Counted from the stretch's first letter, positions 44,572 through 53,438 are shown. The stretch: 64,000 bases of DNA from Actinoplanes teichomyceticus ATCC 31121 (GCF_003711105.1 NZ_CP023865.1:966001-1030000); one strand, 5' to 3'. Program-made: numbers and translations. Notes: generated from the sequence alone by a model not told the origin.

Positions 44572-46109
44572 GCACGCTCACCGCGCTGGCGCGGGCGCAG
44601 GCCGTCGCGGCCGGGCGGGCACAGCCCATCGCCACCGTCCGCCACCTGCACGTGCACGACCATCCGATGGTCCTGATCCCGCTGGCCATGGCCGGCGAGG
44701 CCAACGCGCCGCTGGCCGCCCTGGCCGGCACCGACCCGGCCAGCCCGGAACTGCTGGTGGTCACCCAGCCCCGGGACCGCGACGAACGATTCCGGTTCGC
44801 CGACCGGCTGGGGCGGATCCTGATCCGGTACGTCGACTCGTTCACCGACGCGACCGAGGACGTCCCGACCGACCGGGGCAAGGACATCCGGACCCGGTAC
44901 GCCGACGCCCCGCAGCTCTGGGTGCCGAACCCGGGTGGCGTCGACTTCCTGCGCCTGTTCGGCCGGTCCACCCGGTTCCGTACCGTGGACGGCGAACACC
45001 CGGTCCCGGCCACCGTGCCGCTGCTCGGGCGCTGGCTGACGTTCTTCGCCAACAGCGCCGAGGTGCCCGGCTCGTCGCTGCTGGCCAACGCGGTGCAGGC
45101 GCTCACGCTGCACTGGGCCACCGGGCAGAGCGGCGCCGAGGACGCCCAGCTCGGCGTGCTGCTCGCGTGGATAGAGGAGGGGGCCGAGGCGGCCCGGGCG
45201 GTGGAGAACGGGCCGGTCGCCGGGCCGGCCACCGATCCGGACTTCGACAACCGGGTGCTCGGGCCGCTGATCGAGCGGGACGCGCCGGAGCTGCCCGAGG
45301 TGCTGCGCGAGCTGATGCTGCCCACCTGGGAGCGGATGTGGCGGACCCTGAACCTGCTGCGCCGGCTGCCGGCAGGCTCCCGGGTGGCCGGGCGCTGGGA
45401 CGGGGACAAGGACGCGTACACGGCGTTCGCCCAGTACGTCGCGGAGGGCGGGGCGCCGCAGCCGCGCCGGGACGGCGCGGTCGCGGCGGCGGCCCGGCTG
45501 CAGCGGCTGGAGAGCGCGGCCGCGCGGTACGCGGTGCAGCGCGCCTTCGACGACCCCCTGGTGCTGGCGGAGTATCGGCTGGCCGGGGCGGCGTTCGCCG
45601 GGACGGTGACGCTGGCCGCGCCGGACCGGATCGACGACAGCGGGAAACGGCCGGTGCTGCGGCCGCGGATCATGGTGCGGACCGCGGAGGCGGTCCGGGT
45701 CGAACCGGGCGCGGTGCTGACGTCACCGGCGCGCCCCGGCCAGAAAGCCCGGGTCGTCTCGGTCACCCCGGTCCCGGCGGCCGGCCTCGCGGCTTCCGCG
45801 GGCGATCGGGCTGCGGTCCCCGCGGCGGACCGGACCGGGCTCGCGGCTCCTCCGGGCGATCCGGCGGTGGCCGCCGCGGACCCGGCCGCAGCCCCGCCGG
45901 TTGCCGGGGAGTTCGATGTGCTGCTGGAGCTGTCCGGTGGGATGGGGCGCAAGCTGGTGGCCGAGCCGGGCAGCGTGCCGGCGGTCGGTGAGCGGCTGGT
46001 GCTGACCACGTTGAGCGACGAGTTCCGCCGCGGTGGAGTCCTCCCAGACCCCTCCGAGACGCCCTGGACCCACGGCGGCCCGCCGGTCGGCGACGAGTCG
46101 CCCGCCTGA
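44568..46109 (+). CDS. Unknown protein coupled to the Cas4-like nuclease
   Basis: Predicted 513-residue protein whose TTG start overlaps the nuclease stop. It begins STLTALARAQAVAAGRAQP; a conserved-looking middle contains ADRLGRILIRYVDSF and LPTWERMWRTLNLLRRLP. After about residue 385 comes an Ala/Pro-rich linker with imperfect repeats, then a short beta-rich end (FDVLLELSGGMGRKLV). No catalytic motif, Walker motif or membrane segment is recognised. The coupling implies it acts with the nuclease, perhaps as a DNA-binding or regulatory subunit. This is inference only. Confidence 0.65.
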   Translation: MSTLTALARAQAVAAGRAQPIATVRHLHVHDHPMVLIPLAMAGEANAPLAALAGTDPASPELLVVTQPRDRDERFRFADRLGRILIRYVDSFTDATEDVPTDRGKDIRTRYADAPQLWVPNPGGVDFLRLFGRSTRFRTVDGEHPVPATVPLLGRWLTFFANSAEVPGSSLLANAVQALTLHWATGQSGAEDAQLGVLLAWIEEGAEAARAVENGPVAGPATDPDFDNRVLGPLIERDAPELPEVLRELMLPTWERMWRTLNLLRRLPAGSRVAGRWDGDKDAYTAFAQYVAEGGAPQPRRDGAVAAAARLQRLESAAARYAVQRAFDDPLVLAEYRLAGAAFAGTVTLAAPDRIDDSGKRPVLRPRIMVRTAEAVRVEPGAVLTSPARPGQKARVVSVTPVPAAGLAASAGDRAAVPAADRTGLAAPPGDPAVAAADPAAAPPVAGEFDVLLELSGGMGRKLVAEPGSVPAVGERLVLTTLSDEFRRGGVLPDPSETPWTHGGPPVGDESPA

Positions 46110-46180
46110 TGCCGCCACCGGGTCGGGCGCGGCGGCGGTGAGCGGCCGGAACGCGGCCACGGGTGGACGGCGATGTCCCC

Positions 46181-47989
46181 TCAGCCGGTGAGCCGGACCA
46201 GCAGCAGGGCGATGTCGTCGCTGCGGCGGGAGGCCACCTCCAGCAGCCGGTCGCACAGCTCGTCCCCCGGGTACACCGCGCAGGAGCGCAGCACCTCGGC
46301 GAGCCGCGTCACCCCGTCGTCCAGCATCTGATCGCGGTCCTCGACCAGGCCGTCGGTGTAGAGCACCAGGGTCGAGCCGGGCGGGACGTACCGGACCGAG
46401 GTGGTGCGCGGCTCCTGCAGGGGCAGGCCGAGCAGCGGCTCCGGCGGCACCCACCACACCTGCACCCGGCCGTCCGGCAGGAGCAGCAGCGGTGGCGGGT
46501 GGCCGGCGTTGGCGAAGCCGATCGCGTACCCCGACCAGGACTGCCGGACCCGGGCCAGCACCGCGGTGGCCGCGGCCGGCACCCGCAGACCGTGCAGCGT
46601 CTGGTCGAGCTGGGCGAGCAGGACACCGGGCTCGTCGTTGCGGCCGTACGCATTCCCGCGCACCAGGTTCCGCAACTGCCCCATCGTGGCCGCGGCTTCG
46701 ATGTCGTGCCCGGACACGTCCCCGACCGCGACCATCACGCTGCCGTCCGGCTGGGCGAAGGCGTCGTACCAGTCCCCGCCCACCGCCGCGCCGTCCTGCG
46801 CCGGCAGGTAGCGGGCGTGTAGTTCCACCCCGGGCAGCGCGGGCAGCTCGGTGAGCAGGCTGCGTTGCAGCACCTCGGCGACGTGCCGCTGCTCGCGGTA
46901 GAGCCGGCTGTTCTCCACCGCCAGCCCGGCCCGGCGCCCGATCTCCGCCGCGATGCGCTCCTCGGCCTCGGTGAACGGCGGCCGGCCCGGCCCGTTGACC
47001 AGCAGCACCGCGCCCAGCACCCGGCGCCGCACCGGCGAGATGATCGGCGCGACCATCGACGAGCCGAGCCCGGCAGCGGTGGCCAGCGCCGCCAGCTCGG
47101 CGTCGCTGACCCGGCCGCGCAGTTTCTGCGGGCCGTCGGCGTGCCGCACCGGCCGGCCGTGCCGGCGCGCGGCCAGCACGACCGTCTGCAGGTCGGTGCG
47201 GGAACGGGCGGCCAGGTCGGCCAGCCGGGCCATGTCGGCGGCCCGCGCCGGATCCCGGTGTGCCGCGCTGACGTGCGGCGCGGCGCCCGGTGCGTCGGCG
47301 TAGGTGACCACGCACCAGTCGGCCAGCCCGGCCGTGACGATCCGCCCGAGCCGGCCCATCGCCTCGTCCACGTCCATCGTCGCGGCCAGCGACTCGGTCA
47401 GGTCGGTCAGCAGCTCCAGCTGCTGGTGGGCCGACTCGGCGGCCCGCTGGGTCTCCTCGGCCACGGCCCGGGCGATCCGCAGGCACACCTCCGACGAGCA
47501 GACCGCGGCCAGCTCGGTGAGCAGCGCGACCTCGCTCGGCGTCCAGTCCCGTGGCTCGCGGTCCACCGCGCACAGCGCGCCGACCACCAGGCCGTCCGGG
47601 TCGGTGATCGGGGCGCCGGCGTACGAGATCGCGCCGACCTGGGTGATCGCCGGGTTGCCGCACATCCGCGGGTCGGCGCGCACGTCTGGGATCACCAGCA
47701 TCTCGCCGGCCACCACCACGTGCCGGCTGAACGAGTGGGTCAGCGGCATGATGCGGTCACTGGCGAACGGCTCCGGCATGCCGACCTGGCCGGCCAGGTA
47801 CTGCTTGTCCGCGTCGACCAGACAGACCACCCCGATCGGGGCGTCCACCAGCTTGCGGACCAGCATCGCCACCCGGTCGAACGCCTCGTCCGGCCCGCGG
47901 CCGCCCAGCCGCCGCACCGAACGCAGGCGCACCGGATCGGCGAGCACACTCTGCTCGGTGTCGCCGATGACGTCCCACTGAAGCACCAT
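46181..47989 (-). CDS. GAF-GAF-PP2C (SpoIIE-type) serine phosphatase
   Basis: Predicted 602-residue cytoplasmic signalling phosphatase. A first GAF domain spans about 25-175 (DAPIGVVCLVDADKQYLAG, PLTHSFSRHVV), a second about 190-365, and a PP2C/SpoIIE domain about 375-600. Metal-binding motifs are visible: VGGDWYDAF, VAVGDVSGHD, GHPPPLLLLPDG and the C-terminal RSDDIALLLVR. Such enzymes dephosphorylate STAS anti-sigma antagonists in partner-switching pathways; the STAS protein at 35575-35889 is a possible substrate, though not adjacent. ATG 47989. It lies between the Cas4-like pair and the prim-pol without a visible functional link. Confidence 0.9.
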   Translation of the reverse strand: MVLQWDVIGDTEQSVLADPVRLRSVRRLGGRGPDEAFDRVAMLVRKLVDAPIGVVCLVDADKQYLAGQVGMPEPFASDRIMPLTHSFSRHVVVAGEMLVIPDVRADPRMCGNPAITQVGAISYAGAPITDPDGLVVGALCAVDREPRDWTPSEVALLTELAAVCSSEVCLRIARAVAEETQRAAESAHQQLELLTDLTESLAATMDVDEAMGRLGRIVTAGLADWCVVTYADAPGAAPHVSAAHRDPARAADMARLADLAARSRTDLQTVVLAARRHGRPVRHADGPQKLRGRVSDAELAALATAAGLGSSMVAPIISPVRRRVLGAVLLVNGPGRPPFTEAEERIAAEIGRRAGLAVENSRLYREQRHVAEVLQRSLLTELPALPGVELHARYLPAQDGAAVGGDWYDAFAQPDGSVMVAVGDVSGHDIEAAATMGQLRNLVRGNAYGRNDEPGVLLAQLDQTLHGLRVPAAATAVLARVRQSWSGYAIGFANAGHPPPLLLLPDGRVQVWWVPPEPLLGLPLQEPRTTSVRYVPPGSTLVLYTDGLVEDRDQMLDDGVTRLAEVLRSCAVYPGDELCDRLLEVASRRSDDIALLLVRLTG

Positions 47990-48436
47990 CGCCCCCCGGC
48001 CGGTCGCCTGTCAGGCTACCGGCGCGGGCCGCGTGCGGTCCCGCACGCTGCCGACCCGATCATCCGTTTCCGGTGGGCCGATCGGCCGGTATCGAACCCC
48101 TCATCCGTGCCAGCGCCCCAGGTGAGCGCTATATTGACCGACCGCGGCGATAGGTGACTCATCCCACAGTCACCTGTTCGTGCCGCGGGCCCGGCGCCGC
48201 CCGGCGCGGCGTGCGACCCACAGCCGGGTCGTGTGGCCGCTGAGGCCGCTCATGCCGCGGGACCGCTCAGGGGGCGTGGTCGCTCAGGCGGCGTGGCCGC
48301 TCAGGCGGCGTGGCCGCTCAGGGGGCGTGGCCGCTCAGGGGGCGTGGCCGCTCAGGGGGCGTGACCGCTCAGGCCGCTCGGGCCGCGTGGTCGCTCAGGC
48401 CGCGTGGCCTTCAGGTCGCTCAGGGGGCGTGGCCGC
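47990..48436. other. Gap upstream of the phosphatase, containing 17-bp repeats
   Basis: No gene is supported. An 8-bp inverted repeat (AGGTGACT at 48152-48159, AGTCACCT at 48168-48175) lies near an AT-richer CTATATTGACCG element. From 48263 onward the sequence is a tandem repeat that runs into the prim-pol gene. Confidence 0.5.
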
Positions 48437-48450
48437 TCAGGCGGCGTGGC
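48263..48450. repeat. 17-bp tandem repeats over the prim-pol stop codon
   Basis: A unit CGCTCAGG(G/C)GGCGTGGC is repeated about ten times; the first six are perfectly head-to-tail (48264-48365), the rest are interrupted by short insertions. On the minus strand each unit contains CCTGAGC, so the prim-pol stop codon (48437-48439) is itself part of one unit and the array continues beyond the gene. Confidence 0.9.
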
Positions 48451-49279
48451 CGGATGGGCGGTCGAACGGCCGGCGGGCGCCCGCCCGCATACCGGACCGG
48501 ATGGTGCCGCGGATCTCACCCGGCGCCAGCCCCGCGTACCGCGCCGCGGCCGTCAGCTCGCGGCCGACCACGGCGGCGTCGAGCAGGCCCGCGCCGACCA
48601 GCCGGCCCAGGCCGAACGCGGCCCGGTTCAGCGTGTCGTTGCGGCAGCCCACGGCGGCGGAGGCGACCCGCTCGACCGCGGCGGCCAGGGCGACCTCGGC
48701 ATACCGGTCGGGGTGGGCCAGCGGTGCCGGCGGCGCCGGGGGCGGACCGGCGATCATGGCGAGCAGCGCGGGCGGGCCGGCCGGCAGCGCCGGACCCGGG
48801 CGGCGGATCCAGGTGTACCCGGTGCCGGTGGCGTGCCGCGACGGCGGGGCCAGCACATATCCGCCCGCGCCGCGCCAGTCCAGGCCGGGCAGCAGGCGGA
48901 CCCGGTTGCCGAATCCGGTCGGGTGGAACCACAGGTGCCGGCCGCCCCGGCCGGTGCGCACCTGCGGGCCGGGCGGGACGTCGCCGCCGAGCAGGTGGCG
49001 CAGCCCGTGCCAGCCCTCCGGCGAGTCGACGTCGGCGACGTCCATGAAGACGCCGGTGCGCAGGCCCACGTTGGCCCGTGGCCAGTGCGCCCACCAGAGC
49101 TGGATCTGGCGCGGATCGGTGCTCGCCTCGCGCACGCCGTGCCGCGATCGCGGGTGCTTGCCGGGACGGTCGCATCGGGCTCCCCGCCGGCAGGAACAGC
49201 ACCCACCCCGGTCAGGCGTGTGCACCGGCAGGACGGGGATGCCGTGCCGGGCGTACGCGAGTGCGGCCGTGAGCGACAT
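48437..49279 (-). CDS. Bifunctional DNA primase/polymerase (prim-pol domain) protein
   Basis: Predicted 280-residue protein of the archaeo-eukaryotic primase superfamily as found in phage, plasmid and actinobacterial prim-pol proteins. The N-terminus reads MSLTAALAYARHGIPVLPVHTP, then a cysteine cluster CCSCRRGARC and GKHPRSRHG. Metal-binding acids sit in MDVADVDSPEG, and the conserved His in RHLWFHPTG. The C-terminal part (NDTLNRAAFGLGRLVGAGLL) is the PriCT-like helical region. There is no fused helicase, but an SF1 helicase gene lies 200 bases upstream on the same strand. The ATG at 49279 has no ribosome site and follows GTACGGTTGTTCTA closely, suggesting a leaderless mRNA. Confidence 0.85.
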   Translation of the reverse strand: MSLTAALAYARHGIPVLPVHTPDRGGCCSCRRGARCDRPGKHPRSRHGVREASTDPRQIQLWWAHWPRANVGLRTGVFMDVADVDSPEGWHGLRHLLGGDVPPGPQVRTGRGGRHLWFHPTGFGNRVRLLPGLDWRGAGGYVLAPPSRHATGTGYTWIRRPGPALPAGPPALLAMIAGPPPAPPAPLAHPDRYAEVALAAAVERVASAAVGCRNDTLNRAAFGLGRLVGAGLLDAAVVGRELTAAARYAGLAPGEIRGTIRSGMRAGARRPFDRPSGHAA

Positions 49280-49479
49280 TAGAACAACCGTACGACAGAT
49301 CCGGCTCCCCGGCAGCGCCCGGACCGCACGTGCCAGGCGACCCGGCTGCCCGCGCGCCGGGCGATCTCCGCGTCCCCCGGGCGGACCGGGCGCCCGTGGA
49401 CGGCCACTGCGGCGAGGTGACCGGCGTCCGGCGCCGGCCGTGACAGCGGCCGGCGCGGCGTTCGACGGCCACCGCCGGG

Positions 49480-50775
49480 TCACGTCCGGTACAGATGCGC
49501 CAGCATCGCGTGGTTCGCCTCCCAGCCGTCCGGGAACCGGACCGGCACGTTCAGGTGCACCGGCTCGATCGACGGGTGCGCGTCGAGCAGCTCGGGGATG
49601 CCGGCGCGGGTCACCACCACGCACGCGTGCCGGTGCCGTGAGGTGAGCACGCAGAGGCGACCGGACTCCAGGTGGAAGGCGGTGGCGTCGCGTCGGCCGG
49701 AGAGCGGGTGCAGCACCACGGTGAGGTCGTACTCCCGGCCCTGCAGGCGGTTCGCGGTGTCGACGGTGACGCCCGCCGCCTCCGGCGGCAGCAGCGCGCG
49801 GATCGCCGCCGCCTGGTCGCGGTGCGCGGCGCCGATCGCGATCCGGCCGGGCGTGAGCACCCCGCTGCCGGCCTCCGAGGCGGCCACCCCGCCACGGGCC
49901 AGAGCGCGGGCGGCGAGCCGGGCGCAGGCCGCGGCCGCCTCGGCGTCGGTGCGCACGGTGAACCGGGCGGGCAGCTCGTGCAGCCCCCAGCCGGTCTTCG
50001 CCGCGACGTCCAGCACCCGGTCCAGGTCGGTCTCGGCGGGCCGCTCGAAGCGCAGCGTGCGCTCGCCCGGGCCGGTGCCCGAGCGGAACCCGGTGAACGG
50101 GTAGAACGCCTCGGCGACCACCGGCGCGGCCGACGCCGGCAGCCGCCAGGAGACCGGCAGCCGATGCACCGGAAGGTCCGGGTTGTGTCGCAGCAGCACC
50201 GCCACCGCGCTCTGCATCGGATCCCAGGACAGGCCGGTCCAGCGGTCCACCTCGACGGTGGAGAACGGGTCGAGCTGACCCGGATCGCCCACGAACAGCG
50301 CCCGCTCGAAGCGCGGCGCGACCCGCAGCAGCGCGTCCGAGCGCATCTGGTACGCCTCGTCGACGATCGCCCACGGCCAGCTGCCCTCGGTCACGGTGGC
50401 CCACTTGGCGGCCGTGCCGATGGTGACGGCGGGGGACGCCAGGTCCGGCACCTTGGCCGCGACCCGGCAGTTCGGATGCTCGCGGACCCGGTCGGTGCGC
50501 TGGTAGTCGACCGCGGACAAGCGGCCGACCGTCACCTCGGGGCTGCGCGCGCCGAGCCGCTCGATCAGGTCGTCGACCTGCTCGTTGGTCTGCGCCACGA
50601 TCATCAGCGGCGCACCGGTCGCGGCCAGCTCCCCGGCCGCGCGCACCACGAGCGTCGACTTGCCGGCGCCGGGTGGGGAGTCGACGACGATGCCGCGATG
50701 CCGTCCGGAGCGGAGATCGCCGAGCACCGCGGCGATGACGGTGGCGGCCTCCTCGGCCGGGCTGACGGAACTCAC
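49480..50775 (-). CDS. SF1-type AAA helicase/ATPase
   Basis: Predicted 431-residue superfamily 1 helicase-like ATPase. Motif I is SPPGAGKSTLV near residue 35, motif II AIVDEAYQM, motif III VGDPGQLDP, motif IV VSWRLP, motif V DTANRLQGREYDLTVVL and motif VI-like VLTSRHRHACVVVTR. It has no fused nuclease. The GTG at 50775 (SSVSPAEEAATV) fits a compact N-terminus and the upstream CGGTAGCG-rich sequence gives no better start. With the downstream prim-pol on the same strand, and the Cas4-like nuclease pair 3 kb away on the other strand, it makes a plausible multi-enzyme DNA-processing set. Confidence 0.85.
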   Translation of the reverse strand: MSSVSPAEEAATVIAAVLGDLRSGRHRGIVVDSPPGAGKSTLVVRAAGELAATGAPLMIVAQTNEQVDDLIERLGARSPEVTVGRLSAVDYQRTDRVREHPNCRVAAKVPDLASPAVTIGTAAKWATVTEGSWPWAIVDEAYQMRSDALLRVAPRFERALFVGDPGQLDPFSTVEVDRWTGLSWDPMQSAVAVLLRHNPDLPVHRLPVSWRLPASAAPVVAEAFYPFTGFRSGTGPGERTLRFERPAETDLDRVLDVAAKTGWGLHELPARFTVRTDAEAAAACARLAARALARGGVAASEAGSGVLTPGRIAIGAAHRDQAAAIRALLPPEAAGVTVDTANRLQGREYDLTVVLHPLSGRRDATAFHLESGRLCVLTSRHRHACVVVTRAGIPELLDAHPSIEPVHLNVPVRFPDGWEANHAMLAHLYRT

Positions 50776-52432
50776 CCGGGCACGGTAGCGCGGTCCGCCC
50801 GCGGCCCCCGTCCGGCGGGCGCGAGGGCCACCACGGTGGCAGTCCGCCGGTGTGGGCGGGCAGCCGCCACCCGGGCGTCCGGCGGGCCGGACGGGCCGGC
50901 TCCGTCCGGGCGCCGCGCGGCGGTGTGAGCGCTGCCGGCGGGGCGGCGGAACCGATCCGCCGCGCCGGCGCCGGTCGTACCGAAAGGCCGTGAAGTTGAT
51001 CCGGCGGCGCGCCGCGACCGCCGCGTCCGGCCGGTTTCCGCGGCGTTCCGGCGCGGCGACCGGAAAGGTGCGGCGTGGCCGGACCGACCCTGTCCACGGC
51101 CGCCGCGGGATTCCCCGGCGGCGGCGCTCGGCGTACCCGGAAAGGGATCGATCGGCGTGACGCGGCGCCGCGCCGGAACCGTGCGGCGGCACGCCGGGCC
51201 CTTTCATGGATCGGGATTAATGGACACGACACCGGCGGCGTCGCGGCCCGCCCGGCGGCCGCCGGGCCGGGTTCCGGCCTCGCGTCGCCGCCCGGCGTCC
51301 ACCCGGGTCGTCGTGCCGCTGCGCGCCACCCCGTCGCCGGCCGTTCGCGCGCATCGGGCCCGGTGACGGCTCGTGGCCGGGGCGGCGATCCGGGCCGGCG
51401 ATGCCCGGCGCGGCCTTGCGGTCGTGCCGGGCGGCCCGGCGCGAGGCGGTGCGACCAGGCGCTCCGCGTCCGTCCGGGTGCGGCGCGCGGCGGTCGCCGG
51501 CGTGGCCCCGGGCGCCTGCCGCCGGACCGAATGCAATTGTGCCGCGCCGCGCCGCGGGGTGCGGCCGTCCGCTGATTGGCGCCGGTGCCGCCGATCCGTT
51601 CGGAAGCGATGTCGCGGGCCGGTCGAATCGCGTCCGTTCCACTCCATTGGCGCTTCCGGCGTTTCCCGGTCGCCTTCATCCGGCCGTGCCGTTTCGTTCG
51701 GGAATTCCTTTGTCATGAGCCCGGCGCCGCCATTGTGGCGGTGTTGCGGCCCGCGGGCGACGGTGGAATCACGGCTTTTCGGCGCGCCGCCCGGGGCGCC
51801 CGCGGATATGCTCTCCGGTGGTGCGGCGTCACCGGCTCCGGCGGGCCGCGGGCGGGTCCGATCCGCAAGATCCACTTCGCGCCGCCGGCCGGTTGCCGGA
51901 CTTCGTGGCCGGCGAACGAATGTTCTGACGGGTATCCGACACTCGCCCTGGCCGGCTTGCGCGGAGCTGGGGGCTCGGCCTGCTGATGGCATCCGGGACG
52001 CGACCGGATGGATCTAGGTGAAAGCGGGATGCAGTGGATGGAAGTGGTTTCGATCCTCGGCGGCCGCCCGGGCGCCCCGGCCAAGATGATCACCAAGTGG
52101 GTCATGGCGCAGGTGATGGACCTATTGATCATGCCGTGTGTGGTGATGTTCGCGGAGTCGTCACCGGTCGGAAATAGTTCAGGGGTTCAATAGTGGGTGC
52201 GCAGGAATAGCGAAACCGGCCTGCAACTTGCGCGTGCGGTTCGCCGCGCAAGTTGCAGGTTCGGTCATCTCCGCGCGCGACGCCCCGGCGTGGTGGCTAA
52301 TCGTTGATCGACACCCGAGATTACATTCATCGTGATTTTTATGATCTCGTTGTGGCCCCTTCCAGTCGATCATTGGAAGTGCAACTCTTCTAGCCAGCAG
52401 TGACGTCTACATCACGGACGGTGGTGGTGGGA
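50776..52432. other. Gene-poor 1.65-kb region
   Basis: No frame in this stretch shows the codon bias or motifs of its neighbours, although several accidental ORFs exist. About 51000-51700 is rich in CCGGAAA/TTTCCGG-like words; 52000-52430 is AT-rich for this genome. A perfect 15-bp hairpin at 52220-52259 is listed separately. The end presumably contains the promoter of the gene at 52433. Confidence 0.55.
52220..52259. other. Perfect 15-bp hairpin, CCTGCAACTTGCGCG / CGCGCAAGTTGCAGG
   Basis: Arms at 52220-52234 and 52245-52259 pair perfectly across a 10-base loop. It is not followed by a T-run and no gene ends near it on either strand, so it looks less like a terminator than an operator, RNA structure or recombination site, about 170 bases upstream of the gene at 52433. 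Confidence 0.7.
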
Positions 52433-53101
52433 ATGCGTCCAGACGTTCTCGTCGGTCCGAGCGATTGGCTGGTCGAGCAGTTCGGTGACAAGGTCGCCGA
52501 CGAACTGTGGACTCGGGTGCCGGAAGCGCTGAGCACGGCCATCGACCGCGAGGTGCACGCCCACCCGGCCATGACCCAGACCGTGGAGCGCGTGCTGGGC
52601 AACCCGCGGTGGCCGCTGCCGTACGAGGAACTCGTCCTCTTCCTCGGCACGCTGCCCGGCGCCGAGATCATCAGCGTCCCGAAATCGGTCTACCAACTGG
52701 TCCTGATCAACGGCCACGTCCTGGTGCCGTGGTGCTACGGCCAGTCCGCGCTGATCTCGATGGCCGACGCCGAGGTCGGCCGCTCGTTCGGCCGGCTCGC
52801 CCGCGAGCTGCTCGGCCGGTTCGGCCCGCAGTGGCGCCGGTCCCCGGTGGAGTCGCCGCTCCCGCTGGACGCGGTCGACGAGCGCGAGGTCGCCAAGATC
52901 TGCGCGGCGATCGCCCGGATCGAGCCGAAACCCGAGGTGGTCATCGCGGGGTACGCCGGCGCGCCGAACCTCGGCCTGCTCCGCGCCTGCCTCGGCGAGG
53001 TCAAGTCCACCGACAACGGCACCCTCAACTGGAGCCACCTCGACGACCTGCCGTTGCCGCCGCCGGTCATCCCGCGCCCCCGGCGTATGCGGTTCCCCTG
53101 A
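52433..53101 (+). CDS. Hypothetical protein
   Basis: Predicted 222-residue soluble protein starting at ATG 52433 (MRPDVLVGPSDWLVEQFGD), with GGTGGTGGTGGGA just upstream; a GTG at 52400 would add eleven residues. The protein has a helical N-terminal half (VADELWTRVPEALSTAI), a beta segment VYQLVLINGHVLVPWCYG, a helical part with GRLARELLGRF, and a C-terminal VVIAGYAGAPNLGLLRACLGE segment. No family is recognised. It has an unusually AT-rich promoter region and sits next to a degraded gene and the large helicase-nuclease. Confidence 0.65.
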   Translation: MRPDVLVGPSDWLVEQFGDKVADELWTRVPEALSTAIDREVHAHPAMTQTVERVLGNPRWPLPYEELVLFLGTLPGAEIISVPKSVYQLVLINGHVLVPWCYGQSALISMADAEVGRSFGRLARELLGRFGPQWRRSPVESPLPLDAVDEREVAKICAAIARIEPKPEVVIAGYAGAPNLGLLRACLGEVKSTDNGTLNWSHLDDLPLPPPVIPRPRRMRFP

Positions 53102-53189
53102 CCCCTGTGCCGCGGCGGGCCGGAGCCGCCTGGTGGACGCCGCCCTCCCGCCCTGGGCGGCGTCCACCGGTTCCGGCGCAGGTTCCGCC

Positions 53190-53349
53190 CCGGGCCCTGC
53201 TCCAGCGGCTCCGGCGGATGGGACGCCCGGCCGAGGTCGCGGAGGTGGTCACCGTCCCGCTCTCCGACGCGGCGGCGTTCCCCAGCGGCGCGATCATCCC
53301 GCTGGACGGCGGCCGGTCCGCCGTCGGCCGCGACCCCGAGGAGGCCTGA
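53190..53349 (+). pseudogene. C-terminal remnant of a short-chain dehydrogenase
   Basis: The frame ending at TGA 53347-53349 reads RMGRPAEVAEVVTV, then AAAFPSGAIIPLDGG and RSAVGRDPEEA. This is the canonical end of an SDR protein (RxGxPxEVA and the GxxxxxDGG motif). The Rossmann core with its glycine motif and the Ser-Tyr-Lys residues is absent upstream. It is therefore a fragment left by deletion or recombination. Confidence 0.65.
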
Positions 53350-53438
53350 TCCCGGTGCGGCGGACCGTGCCTCCGAAGCACGTGTCCGGGCCCGGGGAGG
53401 CCTGATCCCGGTGCGGCGGACCGTGCCTCCGAAGCACG
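53341..53438. repeat. 42-bp perfect direct repeat, 56-bp period
   Basis: The segment beginning GAGGCCTGATCCCGGTGCGG occurs at 53341-53382 and again at 53397-53438. The first copy overlaps the last codons of the SDR remnant. Confidence 0.9.

Noticed and set aside
48263..48450. CRISPR array next to a Cas4-like gene
   Set aside because: 17-bp units without spacers, and no cas1, cas2 or effector genes.
49280..51679. Extension of the prim-pol frame far upstream to 51679
   Set aside because: The extra 800 codons run through the helicase gene in another frame and are Arg/Pro-rich; the ATG at 49279 gives the family N-terminus.
51373..52017. 214-residue plus-strand ORF in the gene-poor region
   Set aside because: No codon-position bias, no ribosome site, Arg/Ala/Pro-rich residues and no recognisable motif.
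52008..52193. Small ORF MDLGESGMQWMEVV... before the hairpin
   Set aside because: Sixty-one residues with no ribosome binding site and no family; possible, but not enough to call.
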